Shown: positions 45,001 to 52,676 of the stretch, piece by piece
Numbering within the stretch: position 1 is the stretch's first letter
Layout: every line of letters begins with the position of its first letter
Origin: RYN-230 sp963760405
GTDB taxonomy: Bacteria; Actinomycetota; Actinomycetes; Streptosporangiales; Streptosporangiaceae
DNA: 64,000 bases
Assembly: GCA_963760405.1 (NCBI GenBank)
Contig: CAVXCV010000009.1
Span: forward strand, 248,001 to 312,000
Direction: 5' to 3'
The notes under the pieces: generated by a model
What the model was told of the DNA's origin: nothing
What the model saw: the letters and a program-made list of their open reading frames with translations, nothing else
Database searches by the model: none
Translations under genes and position numbers: made by a program

Positions 45001-45020
45001 CCAGGGCCCCGCGGCCCTGG
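45001..45020. terminator. Short GC hairpin after the 74-aa gene
   Basis: CCAGGGCC and GGCCCTGG form a perfect 8-bp stem with a CCGC loop, ten bases after the stop codon. No U-tract. Also lies before the convergent PEP mutase-family gene, so may serve both. Confidence 0.6.
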
Positions 45021-45114
45021 TCAGGTGTTATCGGTCGTCAGCTGCCCTCGGCCAGTCTTGCTCTGGCCGAGGGTTCGTGCTGGGTGCGGCGCCCGCGGGT
45101 GCTGGGCTGGGTGC

Positions 45115-46006
45115 CTACGTCGCGTACCGCTGCTCGGCGTCGCGTACCTCGGGCAGCCCGATGAAATCCACGAAATCCCCGAAACTGGGCAGTCCGGGCA
45201 GGGCTGCGGCGGGCGTGCCCGGCCCGGGCGATTTCCTGCAGGATTGCGCGCATGGCGGCGGTCGCGGCCAGCAATGTGCCGATGGGGAAGATAACAATTC
45301 GGTAACCAATTTCGGTCAGCCGGGCCAGGCTGACCGGCGGGGTTTTGCCGCCTTCCGCCCAGTTGAATAGCAGCGGTACATCCGGGAAAGCCCGGCATAC
45401 CTCCGCTGCCTCGGCCTCGGTCAGCACGGCCTCGACGAACAGGGCGTCGGCCCCGGCCGCCCGGTACGCCCGGGCCCGCTCGATGGCCCGCTCCAGCCCT
45501 TCCACCGCCCGTGCGTCCGTCCGCGCGATGATCATGAAATCGGATCGCCGCCGGGCGTCGACCGCAGCCCGGATCTTGGCGGCCATCTCGTCCGCCGGAA
45601 TGACCTGCTTGCCCTCCATGTGCCCGCACTTCTTCGGCGCCACCTGGTCCTCCAGGTGGATTCCGGCCACCCCGGCCGCCTCGTAGGCGCCCACCGTGCG
45701 GATCACGTTCAGCGGGTTGCCGTAGCCAGTGTCCGCATCCGCGATGACCGGGATATCTACGCACGCGGCGATCCGCGCGGCGTTCCCGGCCATCTCGGTC
45801 ATGGTCAGCAGGCCCACGTCCGGACGGCCGAGCAGCGCGGCCGAGGTGCCGAACCCGGTCATGTAGACGGCTGCGAAGCCGGCCTCTTCCACCAGCCGCG
45901 CGGCCAGCGGGTCGAACGCCCCCGGCGCCACGACGGTCTGCCCGGAGTCCAGCAGCGCGCGCAGCCGTGCCGGGCCGTCCAGGCTCGGCGTGAGCCGCCC
46001 TGTCAC
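45115..46006 (-). CDS. Isocitrate lyase/PEP mutase-family enzyme, frame break near 45218
   Basis: TIM-barrel lyase resembling 2-methylisocitrate lyase, oxaloacetate decarboxylase or PEP mutase. 'GAFDPLAARLVEEAGFAAVY', the metal site 'VIADADTGYGNPLNVIRTV', and the catalytic-loop 'HLEDQVAPKKCGHMEGKQVI' with the KKCGH motif are present. The 322-codon frame ends in an Arg-rich tail unlike the family. With one base removed from GGGCACG near 45218, the protein continues 'TPAAALPGLPSFGDFVDFIG', 'LPEVRDAEQRYAT' to TAG at 45115, a proper family C-terminus. Substrate is not decidable from motifs alone. Confidence 0.83.
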
Positions 46007-46014
46007 CGGGCCGC

Positions 46015-46212
46015 TCAGCCGCTCTTGCGCCGGAACGACCGGCGGCTCTGTGCCGGGCCGTGCGTGCCGTGTACCTTTCCGCCGTCCTTGCCCCCATGCC
46101 GGGCGTTGGCCTCAGCCTGCTTGCCCCGCTTGCGGTCGAGTGCCTCGCGGAACTTGCGCTTCAGCTCATCCTCGTCCTCGGGGCTCTCCGGCCCCGGCGC
46201 CGCGTCGGCCAT
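46015..46212 (-). CDS. DUF5302 family small protein
   Basis: 65 residues from ATG 46212. 'DEDELKRKFREALDRKRGKQ' followed by 'GKVHGTHGPAQSRRSFRRKSG' (split here) is the conserved pattern of actinobacterial DUF5302. Highly charged, with no membrane segment. Function unknown. Lies eight bases upstream of the PEP mutase-family start. Confidence 0.88.
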   Translation of the reverse strand: MADAAPGPESPEDEDELKRKFREALDRKRGKQAEANARHGGKDGGKVHGTHGPAQSRRSFRRKSG

Positions 46213-46313
46213 GCGCTCCTCCTGCTCTCGGATCACTACCTACCCAGCATCTCCTACCCGCCAGCCCGGCAGCTTCCTACCCAGCGCTAGCCGCAAGCCT
46301 GCCGGTCTCCCGG

Positions 46314-47249
46314 TCATCGTCTGGTTACGCGCTGGCCCAGCCTCAGGATGCGAGCCCAGCCTCGCACATCGGGACGGGCCGGATCGCGTCCGGTACCGAC
46401 TTCCCCCGGGGTGGTTTCCAGCAGGAACGAGCTGACCGCGGCCGTGAAGCCGTCCGGGTCTTCCCAGCAGATCAGGTGGCCCAGCTCCGGGAAGATCACC
46501 AGCCGGGCGCCGGGGATGCGGCTGGCCAGCAGGCGGGCGTTGCGCGGATCCACTACCCGGTCCGCCCCGCCGTGCAGCACCAGCGTCCGGCTGCGGATCC
46601 GCTGCTGCCGCAGCTGACCCAGGTACCTCGCGCCCGCCGCCGCCTGGGCTGCCCGCGCTCCCGGCGCTGCGGGCCCGGTGCGCAGCAGGTCGGCGATCTG
46701 CCCGGCCAGTTCTGGCTGCCGCTGCAGGGTCGTCGCGGACAGCGCGTTCTCCGCGTGCCGGTGCAAGGCCTGCTCGCCGGGCAGCCCGCCAGACACCGCG
46801 ATGAGCCCCGCGGTGACCGCGGGCATGGGGTAGGCGAACGGCCAGCCGGGCGCGGTGGACACCAGGACCAGGCCATCCACCCGGGCCGCGTGGCCGATCG
46901 CGAGTTCCTGGGCCACCATCCCGCCCAGGCTCACGCCGAGCACGTGCGCCCGGTGGATACCCAGGTCATCCAGGACCGCCAGCACGTCGGCGGCCATGTC
47001 GCGCACACCGAACGAGCCGGGCGGCTGGTCACTGTGCCCGGTGCCCCGGTTGTCCACCAGCACCAGGCGGAAGTGCCGGCCCAGCCCGCGCAGGGCCGGT
47101 CCCCAGCCGGAACGATCGAGGCCCATGCCCTGGACGAGTACCAGCCACGGCCGCCACCGCCGCAGAGCGCCCCGGACTTCGTAGCTGATCCGCTGGTCAC
47201 CGTAGCGGGCATAGCGGACCGGCCGGCCGGCCAAACGGATCCTGGGCAC
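46314..47249 (-). CDS. Alpha/beta hydrolase
   Basis: 311 residues from GTG 47249 (GAGGAGCGG upstream). Oxyanion region 'LVLVQGMGLDRSGW', 'VLVDNRGTGHSDQPPGS', nucleophile Ser in 'VLGVSLGGMVAQELAIG', acid Asp in 'LVLHGGADRVVDPRNARLLA' and base His in 'IFPELGHLICWEDPDGF'. Complete triad; typical of 3-oxoadipate enol-lactonase-like or esterase members. Substrate unknown. Confidence 0.9.
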   Translation of the reverse strand: MPRIRLAGRPVRYARYGDQRISYEVRGALRRWRPWLVLVQGMGLDRSGWGPALRGLGRHFRLVLVDNRGTGHSDQPPGSFGVRDMAADVLAVLDDLGIHRAHVLGVSLGGMVAQELAIGHAARVDGLVLVSTAPGWPFAYPMPAVTAGLIAVSGGLPGEQALHRHAENALSATTLQRQPELAGQIADLLRTGPAAPGARAAQAAAGARYLGQLRQQRIRSRTLVLHGGADRVVDPRNARLLASRIPGARLVIFPELGHLICWEDPDGFTAAVSSFLLETTPGEVGTGRDPARPDVRGWARILRLGQRVTRR

Positions 47250-47411
47250 GGCCGCTCCTCTTCCGGTGCACATGCTCCGAGTACGCCAGCTCAGTTCATC
47301 AGCCGTGAACTATGTCAAGCATGCATGCTATACCAAGCGCCATCGGCGACGGCCCGCGGGCACGGCCCGGGGTGCCGCCGTGCTGCCGTGCTGCTGTGCC
47401 ACCGTGCCAAA

Positions 47412-47450
47412 GTGTGCCGAAACCGTCGTTATCACGGCAGTTCGGCACAC
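47412..47450. promoter_or_regulatory. 10-bp-arm inverted repeat (GTGTGCCGAA / TTCGGCACAC)
   Basis: Perfect 10-bp arms separated by 19 bases, in the region where promoters for the alpha/beta hydrolase and the beta-lactamase-like gene are expected. The surrounding DNA also has CGTTATC and GATAACC, which are near-complementary. Could be an operator or a cruciform; no regulator is adjacent. Confidence 0.45.
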
Positions 47451-47582
47451 GTTTTCGATAACCGGATGCGGTAGCGAACTCACGGGTCACCTGATCACCA
47501 GGGGCCCCAGGCGATACCCGCTGATGGCTGGGCCAGCGCAGGCCTGGCTCACCCAGGCAGGCCGGATCGGCCAGCGCTGGTC

Positions 47583-47717
47583 CCGGGGCCGACTGAGCGC
47601 TCATCCCGGGGCCGGTTGAGCGCTCGCTCCGGGGGCGGTTGAGCGCTCGCTCCGGGGGCGGTTGAGCGCTCGCCCCGGGGGCAGTTGAGCGCTCGCTCCG
47701 GGGCGGTTGAGCGGCTG
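47583..47717. repeat. 23-bp tandem array with palindromic GAGCGCTC core
   Basis: Five exact GAGCGCTC palindromes begin at 47595, 47618, 47641, 47664 and 47687, i.e. exactly every 23 bp, with a degenerate sixth at 47709. The unit is approximately GTTGAGCGCTCGCTCCGGGG plus GGCG. It precedes the beta-lactamase-like gene by about 90 bp. Regular palindromes at about two helical turns resemble iterons or multi-site operators. Confidence 0.9.
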
Positions 47718-47803
47718 GCCCGGCCCGATTGAACTGCGCCGCTGGCGGACGGATGCCGCACGGCGGCTCCGGGAACGGGCCGCGGGCTCGTATCCTGGCG
47801 CCC

Positions 47804-48814
47804 ATGCATAGCCCGGGCCGGGCGCCGCGGCCACCTGCGCGCCGACTAGCGTGGCTCGCCGCCGCGCTCTGCGGCATGCTGGTCGTCCTCGGCATCGCCG
47901 GCTGGGGCGCGCTGACCCACGTCGGCCAGCACACGCCGGCCACGGCGAGCCCGTCCGTGACCACGCACCCGGCGTCGCCTGCGCCCAGCCCGACACCCAG
48001 CCCGAGCCCGTCGCCCACCTGCGTCCGGTTCGTCCCGGGCTTCTCCTGCCAGATGGAAGCCCGGATCCAGGCGGTGCGGTATTACCTCGGTCACCTGCCC
48101 GGGTCGATCGGCCTCGTGCTGCACGACCGGACCACCGGCGCGGTTTGGCGCAGCGCGAACGCCGGGGTGGAGTACCCGATGGCCTCCACCATCAAGCTGG
48201 CCATGATGACCGACATACTCCAGCGCAACCTGGCGGGCAACATCCACCTGACTCCCGCCGACCAGGCCGCGATGTACCAGGCCCTCTACACCAGCAACGA
48301 CAATGACGCCGACGCGCTCTGGTACAAGTACGAGAACGCGAGCTTCCTGGACCGTATCCACGGGTACGGGATGGCCGGGGCACGCTTCACCACCGGCGTG
48401 TACTGGGGTGACATGGAGTGCACCCCGAATGATCTCGACACGCTGATGAATTACGTGCTCACCAGGACCGCGCCCAGCATCCGCAACTACCTGGTGTACC
48501 GGCTGCAGCACGTCAGCGCGATCGACCAGCAATGGGGCGTGTGGGGCGCGGGCCCGGAGAACGCTCCGGGCAACAAGGACGGCTGGGAAAGCGATCCCAT
48601 GGGCAGTGGCCACATCTGGATCACCAACACGGTGGGCTTCGCTGGCGCGGGCCAGGAGTACACCCTGGCCATCATGTACAACGTGGGCAGCTACGGAGCG
48701 GGCGTCAACGGCGGGTTCGCCTTCGGCAGCAACGCCCTGACCCAGATCGCCGCCCTGCTATTCCAGGGCCACCAGACCACCCCGCCTACTCCGCAAGCCT
48801 CGGCCGTGCCCTGA
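47804..48814 (+). CDS. Class A beta-lactamase-like serine hydrolase, membrane-anchored
   Basis: 336 residues. A basic N-terminus leads into a transmembrane helix 'LAWLAAALCGMLVVLGIAGW', then a Ser/Thr/Pro linker and the extracytoplasmic domain. The SxxK motif is 'PMASTIKLAMMTDILQ', the SDN-like motif 'LYTSNDNDADALWYKYE', and a KTG-like triad may be 'NKDGWESDPMG'. Together these fit the penicillin-recognising fold of class A beta-lactamases, but the motifs deviate from hydrolysing enzymes, so a cell-wall or esterase role is possible. Start ATG 47804 is chosen because it precedes the signal anchor. Confidence 0.82.
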   Translation: MHSPGRAPRPPARRLAWLAAALCGMLVVLGIAGWGALTHVGQHTPATASPSVTTHPASPAPSPTPSPSPSPTCVRFVPGFSCQMEARIQAVRYYLGHLPGSIGLVLHDRTTGAVWRSANAGVEYPMASTIKLAMMTDILQRNLAGNIHLTPADQAAMYQALYTSNDNDADALWYKYENASFLDRIHGYGMAGARFTTGVYWGDMECTPNDLDTLMNYVLTRTAPSIRNYLVYRLQHVSAIDQQWGVWGAGPENAPGNKDGWESDPMGSGHIWITNTVGFAGAGQEYTLAIMYNVGSYGAGVNGGFAFGSNALTQIAALLFQGHQTTPPTPQASAVP

Positions 48815-48847
48815 GCGGCGGCTGCGATGACGCCGGACCCCGCCGGG

Positions 48848-49297
48848 TCAGCTCTCCCCGGCGGGCTCGAGCACGAAGACCGGGATCTGCCGGGTGGTCC
48901 GCTGCTGGTAGTCGGCGTACGGAGGGAAGGCGGCCACCGCGCGGTCCCACCACTCAGCACGCTCGGCGCCGGTGATCTCCCGGGCGGTCATGGCCTGCTT
49001 GACCGGCCCGTCCTGCAATTCGACCTGCGGGTTGGCCAAGAAGTTGTGATACCAGGACGGGTTGGCCGGGGCACCGCCCTGCGAGGCCACGGCGGCGTAC
49101 CGGCCGTTGTGCTCGACCCGCATCACCGGCGTCTTGCGCAGCTTGCCGCTGCGCACGCCACGGTTGGTGATGATGACCACCGGCAGGCCGGTGTCCCGCA
49201 GCGTCGTGCCCTGTGTGCCGCCCGAGCTCTCGTACAGGTCCACCTGGTCACGCACCCAGGCCGCGCTGCTCGGCTCGTATTCATCCTTGACTGTCAT
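48848..49297 (-). CDS. F420-dependent nitroreductase/Ddn-like protein
   Basis: 149 residues. 'VRDQVDLYESSGGTQGTTLR' then 'LPVVIITNRGVRSGKLRKTP' and 'ANPSWYHNFLANPQVELQDG' is the signature of deazaflavin-dependent nitroreductases (Ddn family), split-barrel proteins using reduced F420, usually membrane-associated. In mycobacteria they act on quinones and activate nitroimidazoles. ATG 49297 is preferred to the upstream codon at 49312. Convergent with the beta-lactamase-like gene. Confidence 0.9.
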   Translation of the reverse strand: MTVKDEYEPSSAAWVRDQVDLYESSGGTQGTTLRDTGLPVVIITNRGVRSGKLRKTPVMRVEHNGRYAAVASQGGAPANPSWYHNFLANPQVELQDGPVKQAMTAREITGAERAEWWDRAVAAFPPYADYQQRTTRQIPVFVLEPAGES

Positions 49298-49327
49298 GGC
49301 GATAGTCAACACCCGCGCAGGCCAGCG

Positions 49328-49468
49328 TCATCCGCCGGATCCGGGATTACCGGGCGGCGCTGGCCGGTAGCGCAGTCCGTCCATGAGCAAGTCGAGCAGG
49401 CGGCTGGCCTGCTCGCGCTGGGCTGGCTCACCCGCGGCGAGCGACACACCGCTGAGACTGGCCAGCAT
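49328..49468 (-). pseudogene. TetR-family regulator, C-terminal fragment
   Basis: Only the last 46 residues remain: 'MLASLSGVSLAAGEPAQREQ' followed by 'ASRLLDLLMDGLRYRPAPPG', a common C-terminus of actinobacterial TetR repressors. The DNA-binding domain and most of the ligand domain are absent. At about 49467 similarity switches to an SDR protein on the opposite strand. Position next to the Ddn-like gene is otherwise normal. Confidence 0.65.
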
Positions 49469-49757
49469 CCGCACCAACCTGCAGCGTTATGTCCTCGAAG
49501 AGGACCTGGCCCGGCTGCGGGCCCAGTCCGGCGGCAGTTCCGCGCCGCAGTGGAAGACGCCCGGCCAGGGCGCGGCCACCTCGGTGCTGGTCGCGACGTC
49601 GCCGCTGCTGGAGGGGATCGGTGGCCGGTACTTCGAGGACTGCGACGAGGCCGGGCTGAACCAGCCGGGCACCCGGACCGGCGTCGCGGCCTACGCGCTC
49701 GACCCAGAGGCGGCGGGCCTGCTCTGGCAGGTGTCGGTGGACATGCTGGCCACCTGA
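49467..49757 (+). pseudogene. Short-chain dehydrogenase/reductase, C-terminal fragment
   Basis: About 96 residues: 'IRTNLQRYVLEEDLARLRAQ', 'QWKTPGQGAATSVLVATSPL' then 'LEGIGGRYFEDCDEAG' and 'GVAAYALDPEAAGLLWQVS', which is the C-terminal third of a ~310-residue SDR. The NAD-binding and catalytic YxxxK parts are missing, so it is non-functional as read. The lost regions of this gene and the divergent TetR gene meet at one junction. Confidence 0.72.
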
Positions 49758-49843
49758 CGGCCGTCCGGGAAGTGCGGCGCGGCGGCAGCAGGCGGCCGCG
49801 CCGCACGCCGCGTTCTGTCGGTGCCCCGGTCTAGCCTGGCCAG

Positions 49844-50212
49844 GTGGCTGAGGACGGCGCCGGGCAGTTGCGGCCCGAGGAACGGTACGAAGACCTGGTT
49901 GACGAGATGGCTGGCGTGGCCGGGGTCAGCCAGCCCCGCGGTGGCAGCGGCTTCGGCCGGAGCGCGCTCCGGTTCGAGAACCGGATATTCGCCATGTTCG
50001 TGCGCGGCCGACTGGTGCTGAAGCTGCCCGCGGAGCGGGTCGGCGTGCTGGTCGCGGCGGGCGCCGGGATGCACTTCGACGCCAACAAGGGCACGCCGAT
50101 GAAGGAGTGGTTCAGCCTCGACCCCGAGGCGGACCTGGCCTGGCTGCCGCTGGCCCAGGAAGCGCTGGACTTCGCCCGGGATTCAGCCGGGTCGCGGGCC
50201 CGGAAGCCCTGA
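49844..50212 (+). CDS. TfoX N-terminal domain-like protein
   Basis: 122 residues. 'RYEDLVDEMAGVAGVSQPRG' followed by 'SALRFENRIFAMFVRGRLVL' and 'KLPAERVGVLVAAGAGMHFD' matches the small TfoX/Sxy N-terminal family (PF04993). GTG start. In this family the actinobacterial members are stand-alone and of unknown function, not competence regulators. No partner gene evident. Confidence 0.78.
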   Translation: MAEDGAGQLRPEERYEDLVDEMAGVAGVSQPRGGSGFGRSALRFENRIFAMFVRGRLVLKLPAERVGVLVAAGAGMHFDANKGTPMKEWFSLDPEADLAWLPLAQEALDFARDSAGSRARKP

Positions 50213-50295
50213 CCCGCCGGGCGGAGTCAGGTCACCGCGAGCGGTGGTGCCCCGGGCTGTTGCACCGGCCCGGGGCACCGTGACCGCCCGCTGGG

Positions 50296-50565
50296 TCAGA
50301 CGGCGATGGCGGCGCGCCCGTTGGTGGCCTCGTCGTCGAACCACAGCCCGCCTTCCGCCAGGTAACGGAAGTGCAGCGTGCTGCCGGCCGGGACGCTGAC
50401 CACGGCACTGCGGGTGCCGTTGGCGCGGCGGCGCAGTGGGTGAGCGTACGGATTCCAGTCGTTGAAGCTGCCCACCACCGACACGGCGCCGGTCGGCTGG
50501 TCAGCGGGCAGGACGAAGGTGATACGAACGTTGTCGTTGCGGTCGGGCCTGGTGGTCTTAATCAA
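50296..50565 (-). CDS. Glycogen-recognition (CBM48/isoamylase N-terminal-like) protein
   Basis: 89 residues. 'VRITFVLPADQPTGAVSVVG', 'SFNDWNPYAHPLRRRANGTR' and 'LHFRYLAEGGLWFDDEATNG' is the classic CBM48/AMPK-beta glycogen-binding fold, with the Trp and Asn/Asp of 'FNDWNP'. Stand-alone short forms occur widely in actinobacteria. TTG 50565 with GGGGAAG upstream is the likely start. Probably binds alpha-glucan in the cytoplasm. Confidence 0.85.
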   Translation of the reverse strand: MIKTTRPDRNDNVRITFVLPADQPTGAVSVVGSFNDWNPYAHPLRRRANGTRSAVVSVPAGSTLHFRYLAEGGLWFDDEATNGRAAIAV

Positions 50566-51163
50566 CGGTGCTTCCCCGCTTCGATCCGGTCCAATTTATG
50601 CTTACCGTACGCTTCTCCATGATCCATTTCCGGGAACCCGGTGCATTAGTACGGTCAAGGTGTGCTAACGATCCGGTGCGTAGCATGCCGCAGGTCAGTG
50701 CCGCTGTCGTGGCAGTCATGAAACGACGGTGTGAACGAACGATTGCGTCCAGGCGGGCGCCGATCATGGGCGATTGTGTGAATGTTCAATGACGATTAGG
50801 AGTCAGCCGCCCTGAGTCCTTGATCGCTCAATGCGCCACCTCTCCCATCCCGCTCAGCCGTCCCAGCAGTCACGCCAGTTCGGGCGAGCCCGGGTCGCGG
50901 GGGACGCGGCTGGGCCGGCCGCAGCCGGGTTTGGCTGGGCGGATTCCCGGTACTTACCACCCCATGAGGGCTGGTCTGGTCGGTTAGGTCCGGTTTCGGC
51001 CGGCTACGGCGGTTCGAGCCGGCCGGCCACCTGGGTAGCCTAGATCGGCAGCTGACCGGCAGCCGATAATGCCGGGCTGGCCAGGACATCCCTCCGTGGA
51101 GCGGCGTGGACCTCCATACTTGGGGTGGCTGGTTGCATTCTGGGCAAAAGGGCGGCGGGTGGC
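50566..51163. other. Intergenic region, about 600 bp
   Basis: No gene with family similarity. The segment 50575-50800 is clearly less GC-rich than the rest of the window (TTTATGCTTACCGTACGCTT, GATTGTGTGAATGTTCAATG). It probably holds the promoter of the glycogen-binding protein and of the MreB-like gene, or a small remnant of transferred DNA. Confidence 0.4.
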
Positions 51164-52165
51164 ATGCGGTTCCGGGCAGGCGTTGCGATCGACCTCGGCA
51201 CGGTCAACACGCTCATCTGTATCGCTGGCCGCGGCCTCGTCGTCGAGGAGCCGTCTGCGATCGCGCTGAGCAACGCGACCGGCCGGGTGGCGGCCGTGGG
51301 CACCGCGGCCGACGCGCTGGCAGGCAAGGAAGCCCAGGACGTCACCGTCATCCACCCGCTGCGCGATGGTGTCGTCGCCGATCTCGAAGCGTCCATCGTC
51401 ATGTTGCAGGCCTTCCTCCGCCAGGCCAGCTTCCGGCGCAGCCTGCTGCGGCCCTCGGCGGTGATCTGCGTGCCGAGCGGCGCGACCTGGGTGGAACGAA
51501 GATCCCTGGCTGCGGCGGCCGAGGCCACGCGGCCACGCTGCCACGTGCGGCTGATCGACGGACCCGTCGCTGCTGCCGCGGGGGCCGGTTTCGACCTGAC
51601 CGCTGGCTCGGGGGCCTTCATCGTGAACGTGGGGGGCGGCACCAGCGAGGCCGCCCTCGTCGCCGGGGGGCAGGTGGTCCGGGCCCAGTCGCTCCGGCTC
51701 GGCGGCAACACCATGGACGACGCGATCATCAGTGCCGTCAAGGCCGAGATGGGCTTGCTGCTGGGCCGCAACGCCGCCCGCAGCCTGAAGATGACGGTCG
51801 GCATCGACGAGCGCACGGCCGACTGGATGGAAGCCATCGGGGTGGACGCCTCCCGCCGGACCCCCCGGGTCGAGAAGATAGCTCCCGGCCTGGTCACCAA
51901 GGCGCTGGAGCGCTCGGTGGCGGCGATCGTCGACTCGGTGCAGGACATGCTGTCGGACATCCCGCCGAACCTGGCGGAAGACGTGGTCCGGGGGAAGATC
52001 CGGCTCGTCGGGGGCGGCGCCTTGCTGCCCGGCCTGGCCAGCAGGGTCGAGGCGGCCACGGGTATCGCCGCGCTCATCGTGGACGATCCCATGCGATGCG
52101 TGGTCCGCGGTGCGGCCGAGATCCTCGAGCATGGCGATGGGCTCGCCAGCAGCACGGCCGGCTGA
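51164..52165 (+). CDS. MreB/Mbl-like actin homologue
   Basis: 333 residues. Phosphate 1 'VAIDLGTVNTLICIAGRGLV', 'IHPLRDGVVADLEASIVMLQ', 'CVPSGATWVERRSLAAAAEA', phosphate 2 'GAFIVNVGGGTSEAALVAGG' and adenosine 'IRLVGGGALLPGLASRVEAA' motifs are all present. Actinomycete MreB-like proteins form dynamic filaments; the main MreB is encoded with mreC and mreD, which are absent here, so this is probably a paralogue. ATG 51164 is chosen as conserved sequence starts at once. Confidence 0.88.
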   Translation: MRFRAGVAIDLGTVNTLICIAGRGLVVEEPSAIALSNATGRVAAVGTAADALAGKEAQDVTVIHPLRDGVVADLEASIVMLQAFLRQASFRRSLLRPSAVICVPSGATWVERRSLAAAAEATRPRCHVRLIDGPVAAAAGAGFDLTAGSGAFIVNVGGGTSEAALVAGGQVVRAQSLRLGGNTMDDAIISAVKAEMGLLLGRNAARSLKMTVGIDERTADWMEAIGVDASRRTPRVEKIAPGLVTKALERSVAAIVDSVQDMLSDIPPNLAEDVVRGKIRLVGGGALLPGLASRVEAATGIAALIVDDPMRCVVRGAAEILEHGDGLASSTAG

Positions 52166-52250
52166 CCGTCCCAGCTAGCTGGACTGGCTCACCGCACTGG
52201 CTCACCGCACTGGCCGGTCAGGATGCCTCCCGCTTGGGCATACTGCTGCC

Positions 52251-52673
52251 ATGACCGACAGCAACCTCCCGGATCGCCCCGTGCCCGAGCGCAATGTGCT
52301 GGGCGGGGAACTGGAGCCGTGTGGCAACGACCCGGTGACCGGCTTCTACCGGGACGGGTGCTGCAGTACGGGGCCGGAGGATCTCGGCCGTCACACGATC
52401 TGCGCGGTAGTCACCGCCGAGTTCCTGGCGCACCAGCGCAGTATCGGCAACGACCTGGTTTCGCCGATGCCGCAGTACCGGTTCCCCGGCTTGGTCCCGG
52501 GTGATCGCTGGTGCGTGACCGCAGCCAACTGGCTCCGTGCGCACCAGGCGGGCGCAGCCGCGCCGGTGGTGCTCGCCTCCACCCATGAGCGGACGCTGGA
52601 CATCGTCCCGCTGGCTGCGTTGCAGCAAAACGCGGTGGATGTGCCTGCCACCCCCGGCGAACTGGAAGCCTGA
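52251..52673 (+). CDS. DUF2237 family protein
   Basis: 140 residues. 'RNVLGGELEPCGNDPVTGFY', 'RDGCCSTGPEDLGRHTICAV' and 'GDRWCVTAANWLRAHQAG' with four conserved Cys mark DUF2237, a small uncharacterised family. 'LASTHERTLDIVPLAAL' is the typical C-terminal segment. Four bases upstream of the carboxypeptidase, in the same direction, so cotranscription is likely. Confidence 0.9.
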   Translation: MTDSNLPDRPVPERNVLGGELEPCGNDPVTGFYRDGCCSTGPEDLGRHTICAVVTAEFLAHQRSIGNDLVSPMPQYRFPGLVPGDRWCVTAANWLRAHQAGAAAPVVLASTHERTLDIVPLAALQQNAVDVPATPGELEA

Positions 52674-52676
52674 CCC

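Larger units (their letters stand above)
47250..47803. other. Intergenic region with inverted repeat and 23-bp repeat array
   Basis: About 550 bp between divergent genes, holding no credible gene. It contains an AT-richer stretch near 47300-47335, the inverted repeat at 47412-47450 and the periodic GAGCGCTC array at 47583-47717. Open frames on the minus strand across the array are a by-product of the repeats. Confidence 0.6.

Noticed and set aside
47583..47717. 23-bp array as a possible CRISPR array
   Set aside because: The whole unit repeats without unique spacers, and no cas genes are present.
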